This document shows, piece by piece, positions 1 through 9,930 of a stretch of DNA of 64,000 nt (position 1 is the stretch's first letter; every line of letters begins with the position of its first letter). This DNA is from Isoetes taiwanensis (Eukaryota > Streptophyta > Lycopodiopsida > Isoetales > Isoetaceae): contig JAJEKV010000017.1 of NCBI GenBank assembly GCA_021234155.1, positions 9,243,525 to 9,307,524 on the forward strand, read 5' to 3'. The position numbers and the translations under genes were made by a program. The notes under the pieces are model-generated. The model was given only the letters and a program-made list of their open reading frames with translations. It made no database searches and was not told the DNA's origin.

Positions 1-1555
1 AAGGAGGGTGATACCAAAATGGATAAGCCCAAGGGGTGTTATCGATGTGGGTAGGGCACTTTGCCCGGGAAAAGGCTTTGGCTAGCACTGCAAAGGTAAA
101 TGATAAGTCAGAGGTTAAGGCATTATCAGTTATTCTGGTATTTATATGGTATACGTATGCATACCATGACACGTCACCAGTATTTAATTAAACCCTTAAG
201 GGTCAATAGGGGATAACTTAGATTCACTTAAGATGAATTTTATTAGCTATGCTAAGAAAATTAGAATTAAGGCATAATTAGTTAAATGTCACCAATAGGA
301 GAGTGCCACCTGACCTAACTCGACTGGCCAAGGGGGACTTGCTAATTTGGGTGGAGAAATAGGGGTCCTACCCCCATTTTATCCCAAACTCGAATCGGAA
401 AGAGGGGAGGAGGAGCATCTATCAGTTTTTGCCAGTTCTTGCCAACGGACCCCAGGTATGGAGACCTACCGTGATAATGGCTCCAGCCAAGAGACTAGTT
501 AGTCCCTAGATAGCTTCTATCTCCGCTAACACTTGTTTGACTAGATGGAATGGGTAGATTCTCTTTCTTATGTTGTTTTGGATAATGATGGATACTTAGA
601 TGTTGTTTATATTCTTTCTTTCTGCTCCCTCCGTGTATTGGGATTAAGGGAAGGATAGAGACCTGAAAGCCTCTTAGAACTAGAGATGTTCCTAGCTACC
701 TTTAATACCCAATATATGCGGCCTGTGCACAAGAGCCAACCTGGCTGAGGATGCTATGATGTGGTTCAGCACCAAACAATGGACACAACTGGGGAATCGG
801 GGGTGGAGCCTTGTTGAGCATGGCTACTGGAGCTCCTATAGCGTGCTAGGCCTATAGTCGGTCATTGTGTGTGGGCCGAGTATAGGTCTGACACCTCCTG
901 GGTCGTTGGATATGGCCGTTATGGACATCCTCGACTTTATGTAGATTTAAGGGGTAAGTCGGGTACAGATACGGGTGCTACAGAGGTGGCAGGTTTCCTC
1001 TAGCACACCCAGGGAACCGTTGTGATCTGGGAGGGGAAGCTTCTCTGATCTGCCTCATCGGACCGAGGAGATGTAACTCGGAGTAGTCTCAAAGGGTGAT
1101 TCCTTGGGAGCGTCTCCAGAGGGCTACAAGCACGTCATAGCATGATTCAGCCTATCTGCAAAGTGTGCACAGGAGGGCCGGATGGAGTGGATTATCCTAG
1201 CCATTGTCTTATGCCAGCCAACGCCATGTTATACTTCAGAAGGTGCTTAGTTATGCTATCTTATATATTTAGACGTAGACGCAAGTTAGGTTACTTCTAC
1301 ATGGGATATTTCTGCCTTAATGGAGATATTTAACACCAGTGAGTGACCAGGGGTAAGCAAAATGTGAAAGCTTCTAGAGACTCAAAAGTCGTTTTAGAAC
1401 ATTGTGTACATTCTGGAAGCTACTTTGTTTACAAAGTATCGACTCTTGAGCATCTAACCTTTTGCATCACTCACATGATTTGTAACATGATTTGTAACAA
1501 AGCTTCACGCCGGCAGGTCCTTCTACATCACTCACATGATTTGAGCAGGCAACGC
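1..1555 (+). repeat. Upstream copy of a ~2.1 kb LTR/gag tandem unit, cut by the window edge
   Basis: Bases 1 onward repeat the sequence at 2076 onward at an offset of about 2075, with high identity and small indels; for example a 10-base block at 2211-2220 is missing here near 145. The copy begins inside the gag zinc knuckle and continues through non-coding sequence that behaves like an LTR plus leader. It ends near 1555, just before the gag reading frame. Short open frames here, for example at 1142, lie inside the repeat and are not supported as genes. I infer an LTR, but its exact ends were not proven. Confidence 0.7.
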
Positions 1556-1569
1556 GCTGGTTCAATCAA

Positions 1570-2206
1570 ATGAGATTGTATTTTGTAGCCACGAAGAGAG
1601 GCGAGAATGCCCGACTGATGTATGCCACCCTGAAATTAAAGGGATCAGCAGCTGCATGGTGGGACATCCACACGGACAATGGTCAAAAGCTGCGTACTTG
1701 GAGGGATTTTTGTCGCTTGTTCCGGCAAGAGTATGCACCTCACTATGATCGGCGTCATGCGCTCATACAGTTGAAAGAGCTCAATCAGGCAGGATATCTC
1801 GGGGATTACGTGACAGAGCTTAGGGCACTCTTTTCACATTTACCTGAGATTACTGCTGGGATGCTAGCATTCGTACATATTTATTGCAGGCAGAACCTGC
1901 TGATTTCGAGCTAGCTGTTGAGATTGCCAGGAAACTGGTGGGGAGGGAAGAATCCAAGATGGCACAAAACTTTGCTAATTGGAAAGCAAAAAGGGCCGGT
2001 AGAACCTCTCAAGGATCTGCTCCTTCTAAGAAGCAGAGGAATGATTTTAAAGACAAGTCCAATGGGGGCAAGGTCAAGGAGGGTGATACCAAAATGGATA
2101 AGCCCAAGGGGTGTTATCGATGTGGGTAGGGCACTTTGCCCGGGAAAAGGCTTTGGCTAGCACTGCAAAGGTAAATGATAAGTCAGAGGTTAAGGCATTA
2201 TCAGTT
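1570..2206 (+). pseudogene. Retrotransposon gag, frameshifted
   Basis: The frame opening at 1570 reads as a plant Ty3/Gypsy-type gag domain: a KLKGSAAAWWD segment, then WRDFCRLFRQEYAP and a block around LKELNQAGYLGDYVTELRAL. The frame breaks near 1860 and resumes in another frame (1884-2129: PADFELAVEIARKL, then a Lys/Arg-rich stretch). It ends in a zinc knuckle start, CYRCG, where an in-frame TAG interrupts; after one base the knuckle continues as GHFARE. At least two lesions are therefore present. Gag packages retroelement RNA. No protease, reverse transcriptase or integrase follows; LTR-like sequence begins directly after the knuckle, which suggests a gag-only (TR-GAG-like) element or an internal deletion. 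Confidence 0.8.
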
Positions 2207-3660
2207 ATCTGTGACGTTTCTGGTATTTATATGGTATACGTATGCATACCATGACACGTCACCAGTATTTAATTAAACCCTTAAGGGTCAATAGGGGATA
2301 ACTTAGATTCACTTAAGATGAATTTTATTAGCTATGCTAAGAAAATTAGAATTAAGGCATAATTAGTTAAATGTCACCAATAGGAGAGTGCCACCTGACC
2401 TAACTCGACTGGCCAAGGGGGACTTGCTAATTTGGGTGGAGAAATAGGGGTCCTACCCCCATTTTAACCCAAACTCGAATTGGGAAGAGGGGAGGAGGAG
2501 CATCTATCAGTTTTTGCCAGTTCTTGCCAACGGACCCCAGGTATGGAGACCTACCGTGATAATGGCTCCAGCCAAGAGACTGGTTAGTCCCTAGATAACT
2601 TTTATCTCCGCTAACACTTGTTTGACTAGATGGAATGGGTAGATTCTCTTTCTTATGTTGTTTTGGATAATGATGGATACTTAGATGTTGTTTATATTCT
2701 TTCTTTCTGCTCCCTCCGTGTATTGGGATTAAGGGAAGGATAGAGACCTGAAAGCCTCTTAGAACTAGAGATGTTCCTAGCTACCTTTAATACCCAATAT
2801 ATGCGGCCTGTGCACAAGAGCCAACCTGGTTGAGGATGCTATGATGTGGTTCAGCACCAAACAATGGACACAACTGGGGAATCGGGGGTGGAGCCTTTGG
2901 TCGAAGCGTGGCTTTGGGGCTCCTACAAAGGTGCTAGGCCTATAGTCGGTCCGCGGTGTGGGCGGGTATAGGTCTGACACCTCCTGGGTCGTTGGATATG
3001 GCCGTTATGGACGTCCTCGACTTTGTGTAGATTTAAGGGGTAAGTCGGGTACAGATATGGGTGCTACAGAGGTGGCAGGTTTCCTCTAGCACACCCAGGG
3101 AACCATTGTGGTCTGGGAGGGGAAGCTTCTCTGATCTGCCTCATCGGACCGAGGAGATGTAACTCGGAGTAGTCTCAAAGGGTGATTCCTTGGGATTGCG
3201 TCTCCGGAGGGCTACAAGCACGTCATAGCATGATTCAGCCTATCTGCAAAGTGTGCACAGAAGGGCCGGATGGAGTGGATTACCCTAGCCATTGTCTTAT
3301 GCCAGCCAACGCCATGTTATACTTCAGAAGGTGCTTAGTTATGCTATCTTATATATTTAGAAGTAGACGCAAGTTGGGTTACTTCTACATGGGATATTTC
3401 TGCCTTAATGGAGATATTTAACACCAGTGAGTGACCAGGGGTAAGCAGAATGTGAAAATTCTAGAGACTCAAAAGTCGTTTTAGAACATTGTTCAACATT
3501 CTGGAAGCAACTTTGTTTACAAAGTATCGACTCCTGAGCATCTAACCTTTTGCATCACTCACATGATTTGTAACATGATTTGTAACAAAGCTTCACGCCG
3601 GCAGGTCCTTCTACATCACTCACATGATTTGTAACAAAGCTTCACGCCGGCAGGTCCTTC
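2207..3660 (+). repeat. Second LTR-like copy of the gag-only element
   Basis: This segment repeats about 145-1555. Its left part carries GTGACGT (2211-2217) and ACGTCAC some 40 bases on, with the inverted motif GGTATACG...GCATACC between them, so it can fold into a hairpin. Near the right end a CATCACTCACATGATTTG... block with ACGCCGGCAGGTCC is itself doubled (3553-3660). Together with the upstream copy and the gag between them the order is LTR - gag - LTR within a tandem array, as expected from unequal recombination between LTRs. No coding potential was recognised here. Confidence 0.6.
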
Positions 3661-4016
3661 TTATAGATCTGATTTTCATTATTCCCTTTCCTGCACATTG
3701 ATTTGCAGTCGCAAATCTTGAAGAACATTCACTGTTCTTACCATTCTGATGTTTACTATTTTTCTCCACTTTCTTAAGTCTTGGATACAGACATGCTTTG
3801 CATGTGCATTAATTACCTTCAAAGGGTGGAGTTGTAACTGTTATTTCTAGTTCAGTGTGTAGATGTGCTGATAAAGGCATGGCAAAACAGGATCTTACAG
3901 TCATGGACACTTCCGAAATTGGATCTTTGGTTATGCTCTAATTTCAGTCATGGCAAAACGGGATCTTACAGGTAAAACATGATCCAGATTTAAACGCAAC
4001 TCCAAAGTTTGCAGTT

Positions 4017-4640
4017 GAAGGTCTCCAGCAGCAAGTGATCCTGAATGAAAACATCTTCCGTAAATTAGTCTTCAGCACCTTCTAAAATAAAAAAAAACGG
4101 ACCCAGCAAAAGAAAACCGAAGCTGAGGATCCGAAGCTTCCTTGTGATCCGATCCAGCTTCTAAAATCTCAAGCTGAGGATCCGAAGCTTCTACAATCTG
4201 AAGCTGAAGCTGTTGTTACTCTATTCACCTCCATAAATCCGACCCAGGTAAACAATAAATGTCTAACAGGTTGAAGGTCTCCAGCAGCAAGTGATCAAAA
4301 ACACCTTCAGTACATTAGTCTTCGGCACCTTCTACAATAAAAGAATCGGACCCAGCAAAAGAAATCCGATTACTCTACTCACCTTCAGAAATCCGACCCA
4401 GGTAAACAATAACTGTCTAACAGGTTAAAGGTCTCCGGCAGCAAGTGATCTGAATAAAAACACCTTCAGTAAATTAGTCTTCAGCACCTTCTACAATAAA
4501 AAAATCGGACCCAGCAAAAGAAATCCGAAGCTAATTTGTGATCCGACCCAACTTCTAAAATCCGAAGCTGAGGATCCGAAGCTTCTACAATCTGAAGCTA
4601 TTGTTACTCTACTCACCTCCAGAAATGCAACCCTGAGCGC
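4017..4640. repeat. Three-unit direct repeat of 150-250 bp
   Basis: Units start near 4017, 4271 and 4424, each opening with GGTCTCCAGCAGCAAGTGATC or a near copy. They share CTTCAGCACCTTCTACAATA and CGGACCCAGCAAAAGAAA, and the first two end with GACCCAGGTAAACAATAA. Within units, GATCCGAAGCTTC is reiterated. The block looks like local satellite amplification. No reading frame of note is present. Confidence 0.75.
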
Positions 4641-6370
4641 CAAAATCCTGAGACCTGAGCGCCAAAACTAAGACGGAGGAGGAGTCCAAGGAATTTCGTA
4701 GCAGCATGCCTCCACACCACGGTTTTCAAATTGAATCTCGGGGAATTTCTGGCATTCAATTCCGCCAGCCCGCGTCCCGCTAGGGGGAACGCAAAGTGGA
4801 AGGGAACGCCGCATGCGGCGTAAGATGCGGCATTCCCTTTGGCACGGAACCCAACAACATCTTAAAATAAAAAAGAAGATGTTACTGTAAGACACTGAAA
4901 AGAAATGTTGTGGAGTATCCACCTACCTTTAACACCTTACTTACATAATTGATAGAGGCACTTTATTCTATACCCAAATAGTGATGTTTCAAGTCATTAA
5001 TAGAGGCTTTTCATGTCTTTTTCGTATATGTACTTCAACCCTCGATTGCACTCTGAAAAAAAAAGTAAACAAAAATGTTAGATTAATTGGTTCATTGAAA
5101 CAACACTAATAGATTAGATAATATCCTTTAGCTCCAGGTTATGCAATAAGGGAAAAGGAGATTAATTGGTTGATTGAACAAACAACGCTAATAGATTAGA
5201 TAATATCTCTTAGCTTCAGGGTATGCAAGCAGGGGAATGGAATTCAACCCAATCAAGGAAAATAGTACGGTAGTTGTAATAAAGGGGCCATCTGCCTAAA
5301 TTGTGACGTTCCAGCATGGTATACGATCCAAGGACGTACATCATACTGTACCGTCACGCATACACGCCATCCTTACGACGTGTACGCCAATGTTAGCCGC
5401 AAGTTACACCCTAGGGGGCAACTTATAAGGTATGCACACATTTATCATTTTAAATGTGCAGGGCTTCTCCTTAAGCTCTATGGCAGACTGCATTTCAGAT
5501 TAGGAAAAACAAACTATGCTTCAAAGACGAAGCTAAGGCAAATTGATTATGCCACACCTGTATCCGTCCAATCCGAAAGACATACAACAATCTCGAAACC
5601 TGAACAAGAATCCAATGCCCAACATGTCTACGAACCAATTTTTGGTTGTAAGACCACAACTTAGAGCTGCATCATGGTCTTGAATATAGAGCAAATGCAA
5701 CCTACGTTTGCATCACATGTCATTAAAAATGGGAGATATAATTACATCTTTAACCACAAACTCTACCTTCATATGTCTTTGAGTATAAGCAATACCTCAT
5801 CAGAAGATATGATTTGAGGCTCCTGTTACCCTCCTATAGAAAGCTTTGTGTATGTCTCAAATCTTTAGAGTCGGGCTGCAAAGACGACACAAGATGAGTC
5901 TAAAAATCTTAAACTTATTGTGACTAAACTTTCTGCCAATCATAGGTGTTATAATAGAAATTGGAAATCTTAATATGCTGGCCAAACTGACATGGAATCG
6001 AGCTAGTTGTTTTGCAAGCTAGGGGTGCTTATAATTGTAGAAAATTTGCAGTCGAGGCAGACAATGATTCTTTTATTTGAAGGATTGAATACAATACCTT
6101 GCTTTAAATCAGAATCCGACCCAAGGAAAAGAGCTTTTGATTTGCTGACTAAATTTGCTGCCCAAGTCTGGCAACTCTAAAAACCTATAAGGAAAATGAT
6201 TAAAACTTGCCGAATACATTGTTTGACCTGCGTGTGTTCAAAATGAAATTAGACACAAAGCATAAATTTACCATAGTTTAGTGCTAGGAAGCAAAAAATC
6301 TGAAAAGCTTTGGAATCATAAACAAATTCAATATATAGACCCAGATATCCAGGTCCCATACCCAGATATC
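4641..6370. other. Non-coding stretch with a perfect palindrome and a 75-bp direct repeat
   Basis: No gene was recognised. Two structures stand out. ACGCCGCATGCGGCGT at 4806-4821 is a perfect 16-base palindrome in a GC-rich patch. The sequence GATTAATTGGTTSATTGAA...TAGATTAGATAATAT occurs twice (about 5090-5160 and 5160-5230). Near 5303 TGTGACGTTCCAGCATGGTATACG resembles the left part of the LTR-like repeat at 2210, so a diverged solo copy may lie here. Confidence 0.5.
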
Positions 6371-6515
6371 GAGGTCAAGATGCGGCTATCATATCTGCTA
6401 AGGTGTTCTAGGCGCTGGATTCATAGACGCAACCTTCTCCAGAAGCGTAAGCGATGGAACCAGAAAAGGGATTTGGTGAATGTTTTGCCACAACAAATCT
6501 TGGATTCGATATTTT

Positions 6516-7001
6516 TTCGGTTGCCTATATCACGGTTGATACAGCTAAGGTCAGTTTCATCTTCTTGGAATAACATGCTTAAGTCTGAGACTTTTAAGTC
6601 GCGATACTTGTCAGCTGCTAAAAAGAATGGATGGATTGGTTGTAGCCGTTTAAATCTAGGATAAAATCTGTATTCTCGCTCTTGGTGGAGTTTTGGGAAA
6701 CCGGCTTTGAAGATCAACCTGTAGGTGGAAAATCTGGAGGAGAGAGTTAAAGATATTTTATTCTGATTCTGACGAGTCTTATGATCATGAATTAGATTTC
6801 GGTTGCCTATATCACGGTTGATACAGCTAAGGTCAGTTTCATCTTCTTGGAATAACATGCTTAAGTCTGAGACTTTTAAGTCACGATACTTGTCAGCTGC
6901 TAAAAAGAATGGATGGATTGGTTGTAGCCGTTTAAAACTAGGATATAATCTGTATTCTCGCTCTTGGTGGAGTTTTGGGAAACCGGCTTTGAAGATCAAC
7001 T
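6516..7001 (+). repeat. Direct duplication of the F-box exon segment
   Basis: 6516-6719 and 6798-7001 are near-identical (offset 282). The spacer 6722-6793 (GTAGGTGGAAAATCTGGAGG...) recurs at 7783-7857. The order is A-C-A'-(AT-rich block)-C', i.e. a tandem duplication of A+C in which the second A and C are separated by about 780 bp. Confidence 0.85.
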
Positions 7002-7782
7002 TGGGTATGGCATATTTAACAAAATTTAGACTTATTCAAATCTAATAGATATATACTTCAACTCTTATTGATTTTAATCATTTCTTTTGTTTATCTTTAG
7101 ATCAAAATTATGAATGTTACCAAAGTATAAAATTGCTTTCTAAATTAATTTTCACTTTGATTTATTTAGAATTATCTAAAATAAATGCTATACGATTGAA
7201 ATGTTAATTTTTCAAAATAGGTAAAGAAAGTTTTAGATTTAAAATTAATTAAATAATTATGTTTATTTGTAAATACATTGAATAATTTATTATTGATTAA
7301 GTTTCAATACATTTTATTTCATTAATAATAAATTATTCAATAGTTATTACTAAAATATTAACTTTATAATTTAATTGATTTCGACCTAAAAACTTTTTTA
7401 AACATGTTTTTAAAAGTATAAAAGTTTGTATATTGAGAAATTCTTATAATAGTTTTAAGTCAATCGCTTATCGAACCATCGGATTCCGTTTGCAAATTAT
7501 CAGGATTGCCAAATTTTAAATTTGTTAAATCACTAAAAATTAAAATATTATAGTCTTGAAATGTCTAATTCTAAATAAGTTCAAGTGAAAATTAGTCTGA
7601 AAAATAATTTTGAGTCTTTATAACCATTAAGGTCTTAGCTTAAAGATAAATTTATATAATTAAAACTCATAAAAATTATAATAATAAAGAAGAATTAAAT
7701 AATATATATATTCTTATAATGGAGTCATTGAAGTGTTATCTATTAAATGTGAATACGTCTAAGTTTTGTTGAATATGTCATA
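7002..7782. other. AT-rich insertion or intron-like block
   Basis: Strongly AT-rich sequence without a reading frame, lying between A' and C' of the F-box duplication. It begins TTGGGTATGG and ends CATAG directly before TAGGTGG, so it has intron-like GT and AG edges; in the other copy A and C are directly joined. It may be the ancestral intron or a later insertion. Confidence 0.5.
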
Positions 7783-8868
7783 GTAGGTGGAAAATCTGGA
7801 GGAGAGAGTTAAAGATATTTTATTCTGATTCTGACGAGTCTTATGATCATGAATTGGATGGGGATGGATCAGGATGAAGCGGATTGAAAAATTAATATTC
7901 TCAATCTTTTGTGGGGCAAAGACGCTGAGCTTACCTGTTGCCTAGATTATCCTGATACCCCAGATAAGACGCATTATAAGTCTAATGAAGATGTTGAAGC
8001 TCGTCCTCATATCAGAATAATATTGTATAAATGAGGATATTACAAGGAGATGATAAAGAATGATAACGCTAATTGGCCCCTAATTGGGGTGGGCATTGAA
8101 TTGGAACCTAACGAAGAGGACTTCCTCTTTGTGGTAGCCGCCATTATCGGCACCGGATCTTTTGATAAAAACGTAATGTTATCCATGTTGGCAGTTCGCT
8201 GACATAGATTTTGATAAAGCTTTTGGGAGGGTTCTTGGTAAAGCTTTTGGTAGGGTTCTTGGGATCAAGGAAGTGCATGGCAGTGGCTTTGTATTGAATA
8301 ATTGCTTTTATTTTCTTTTGGTGCCGACTGATCCTCTTCTGGGCTTCTCAATAGCCTACCATAACATATCAACAGATTCTTGGCATGGCTGGGTTATCAA
8401 CCTTGAACCTAATTTTTCCTCTCAGGTAAAGGTGGAACCCAATCTCGTAAGATGTGAAAGAAGAATTTTAGCTGTTGGGGGAATTGGGAAAAGGCTAGTC
8501 GTGTTGGAGCTGATAGCGCCATTGAAGATATTACAGGTCGGTCGTCGCACTTCAGGCGACCATCCATTGGGGACATGCAGACGGATTGCAACTATGCCAA
8601 AAGGGATGTGGGAAGAGTTGATAAAGAGCTCGGATTCTTTTAGGGTTGTAGGGAATGATTTCTTCATATATGTGCTCCCTAAGACTGGATTGAGACCTGG
8701 GGTCCCTCAAAGTGGGGTCGTATATTGCATTTGGGACCACGAATGGAAATGGATCAAACCAGTTCCTACTACCTCATGTGAAGAAATCTTAGACGGTGCC
8801 CCACTATTTGGCATTTCTAGTATTATGGTTTGAGCCACAAGTGTGACAGATGGCAAGCAGTTCTCCAT

Positions 8869-8967
8869 GTTTTACGCTAGGTAGCCGGCCGGATTGAGGG
8901 GTTTCCGGCCGCCTGCCGGTTTACCGGCCGGAAACCCCTCAATCCGCCCGGCTACCTAGCGTAAACC
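8869..8967. repeat. 99-bp near-perfect hairpin (foldback)
   Basis: Left arm 8869-8911 and right arm 8925-8967 are each 43 bases and inverted complements with two mismatches. The loop is 13 bases. Each arm carries TACGCTAGGTAGCCGG and GGATTGAGGGGTTTCCGGCC. The size and structure fit a very small MITE or two fused transposon ends. No clear target-site duplication was seen. Confidence 0.9.
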
Positions 8968-9930
8968 GGTGGTTAGGGGCTGCAAATCTTCATGCACAAA
9001 AGACCAAAAAACCAGAGAACAGAGGCTTCATATGTAAAAAAAGTATCATGTAAGGCTAACAGATCCAGATCCATCGCTAGTATGAGGAGTAAATCGAGGA
9101 CTAAATGGAAAACCACTGACGGAGGGTAGAAGGGATCTGCAAATCTTCATGCAAAAATCTTCATGAAGTTTCTTGTTTCATGCAAAAAATACACATCGAC
9201 CTTCTTTTCTTTCACGTTGGTGGATCTGGAACAGGAACAAGGGATCTAGCATGCCTCAAGAACAGGAGATCTGGCCAGCCGCTTTAAACACAAACATGGG
9301 ATTTGCTGAAAACGCAAACAGAAGATCTGCAAACGCAAACAGAATGATCTGCTGGCCGGATGCTCTTGCGGATGATCTTCTGGCGAATGCTCTTGCGGAT
9401 GATCTTCTTGCGAATGCTCTTGCGGATGCTCTTGGTCTTCCTGCTCTTGGCCGAGTTCCTGCGCTGCCGAGTTCCTGCTCTTGGCGGAGTTACTACCGAG
9501 TTCCTGCTCTTGGCGGAGTTTCTGGCCGGCCGAATGCCCTGCGCTGCCGAATGCCCTGCCGGCCGCTCGAATGCCCTGCGCTGCCGAATGCCCTGCTTGA
9601 GCTATGGCGACACTGTAAGCGGCGCCACCAGACACCTATAAACTAAAATTACCTGAAGTAAACAAATAAGGAATATTCGAGGAATTTCACCTAAACGACG
9701 GTTTACGTTGTATGGTGCCCGCGTTATTTTGAATGAGCCAAAGGGAACGCTATTTTTATTTAAAGGCATTTGTCGACCTATCATTTTCTCAAAACTACCC
9801 CTATGATTTCAATCCAGCAATCCTCTCCTTGCCGCCTTCAGCGGTAACAGAGGCGTATTCTCGAAGAATAAGCAAAGCTCCGCTTCAAAAATTATATTTT
9901 GATCCAATTTGCACCTGTCTGACTGAAAGC
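8968..9930. repeat. GC-rich minisatellite and flanks
   Basis: Between about 9340 and 9600 short motifs repeat: GATGATCTTCT, GCGAATGCTCTTGCG and, further on, CCGAGTTCCTGC, GCGGAGTT and CGAATGCCCTGC. Open frames on both strands (for example 9173-9646 plus and 9246-9635 minus) are products of the repeat and have low-complexity translations. I saw no gene. The sequence up to 9930 is upstream of the kinase pseudogene. Confidence 0.6.

Larger units (their letters stand above)
6380..8833 (+). pseudogene. F-box/kelch-type protein gene, rearranged
   Basis: At 6470-6600 the frame encodes an F-box: VLPQQILDSIFFRLP, then LIQLRSVSSSWNNML, the LP..L..I..RLP...L...R.V...W pattern that binds SKP1 in SCF ubiquitin ligases. 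The frame from 8273 to 8833 encodes the typical kelch/F-box-associated C-terminus: MPKGMWEELIKSSDSFRVVG, FIYVLPKTGLR, then VVYCIWDHEWKWI. Between them the gene is disrupted: a 204-bp segment is duplicated, a stop ends the first copy at 6664, an AT-rich 780-bp block is inserted, and 7860-8270 is decayed. The start could be the ATG at 6380 or 6281. The family recruits substrates for ubiquitylation; this copy is unlikely to work. Confidence 0.75.

Noticed and set aside
9173-9646. Overlapping frames of 93-157 codons on both strands
   Set aside because: They follow from the GC-rich minisatellite and translate to low-complexity repeats.
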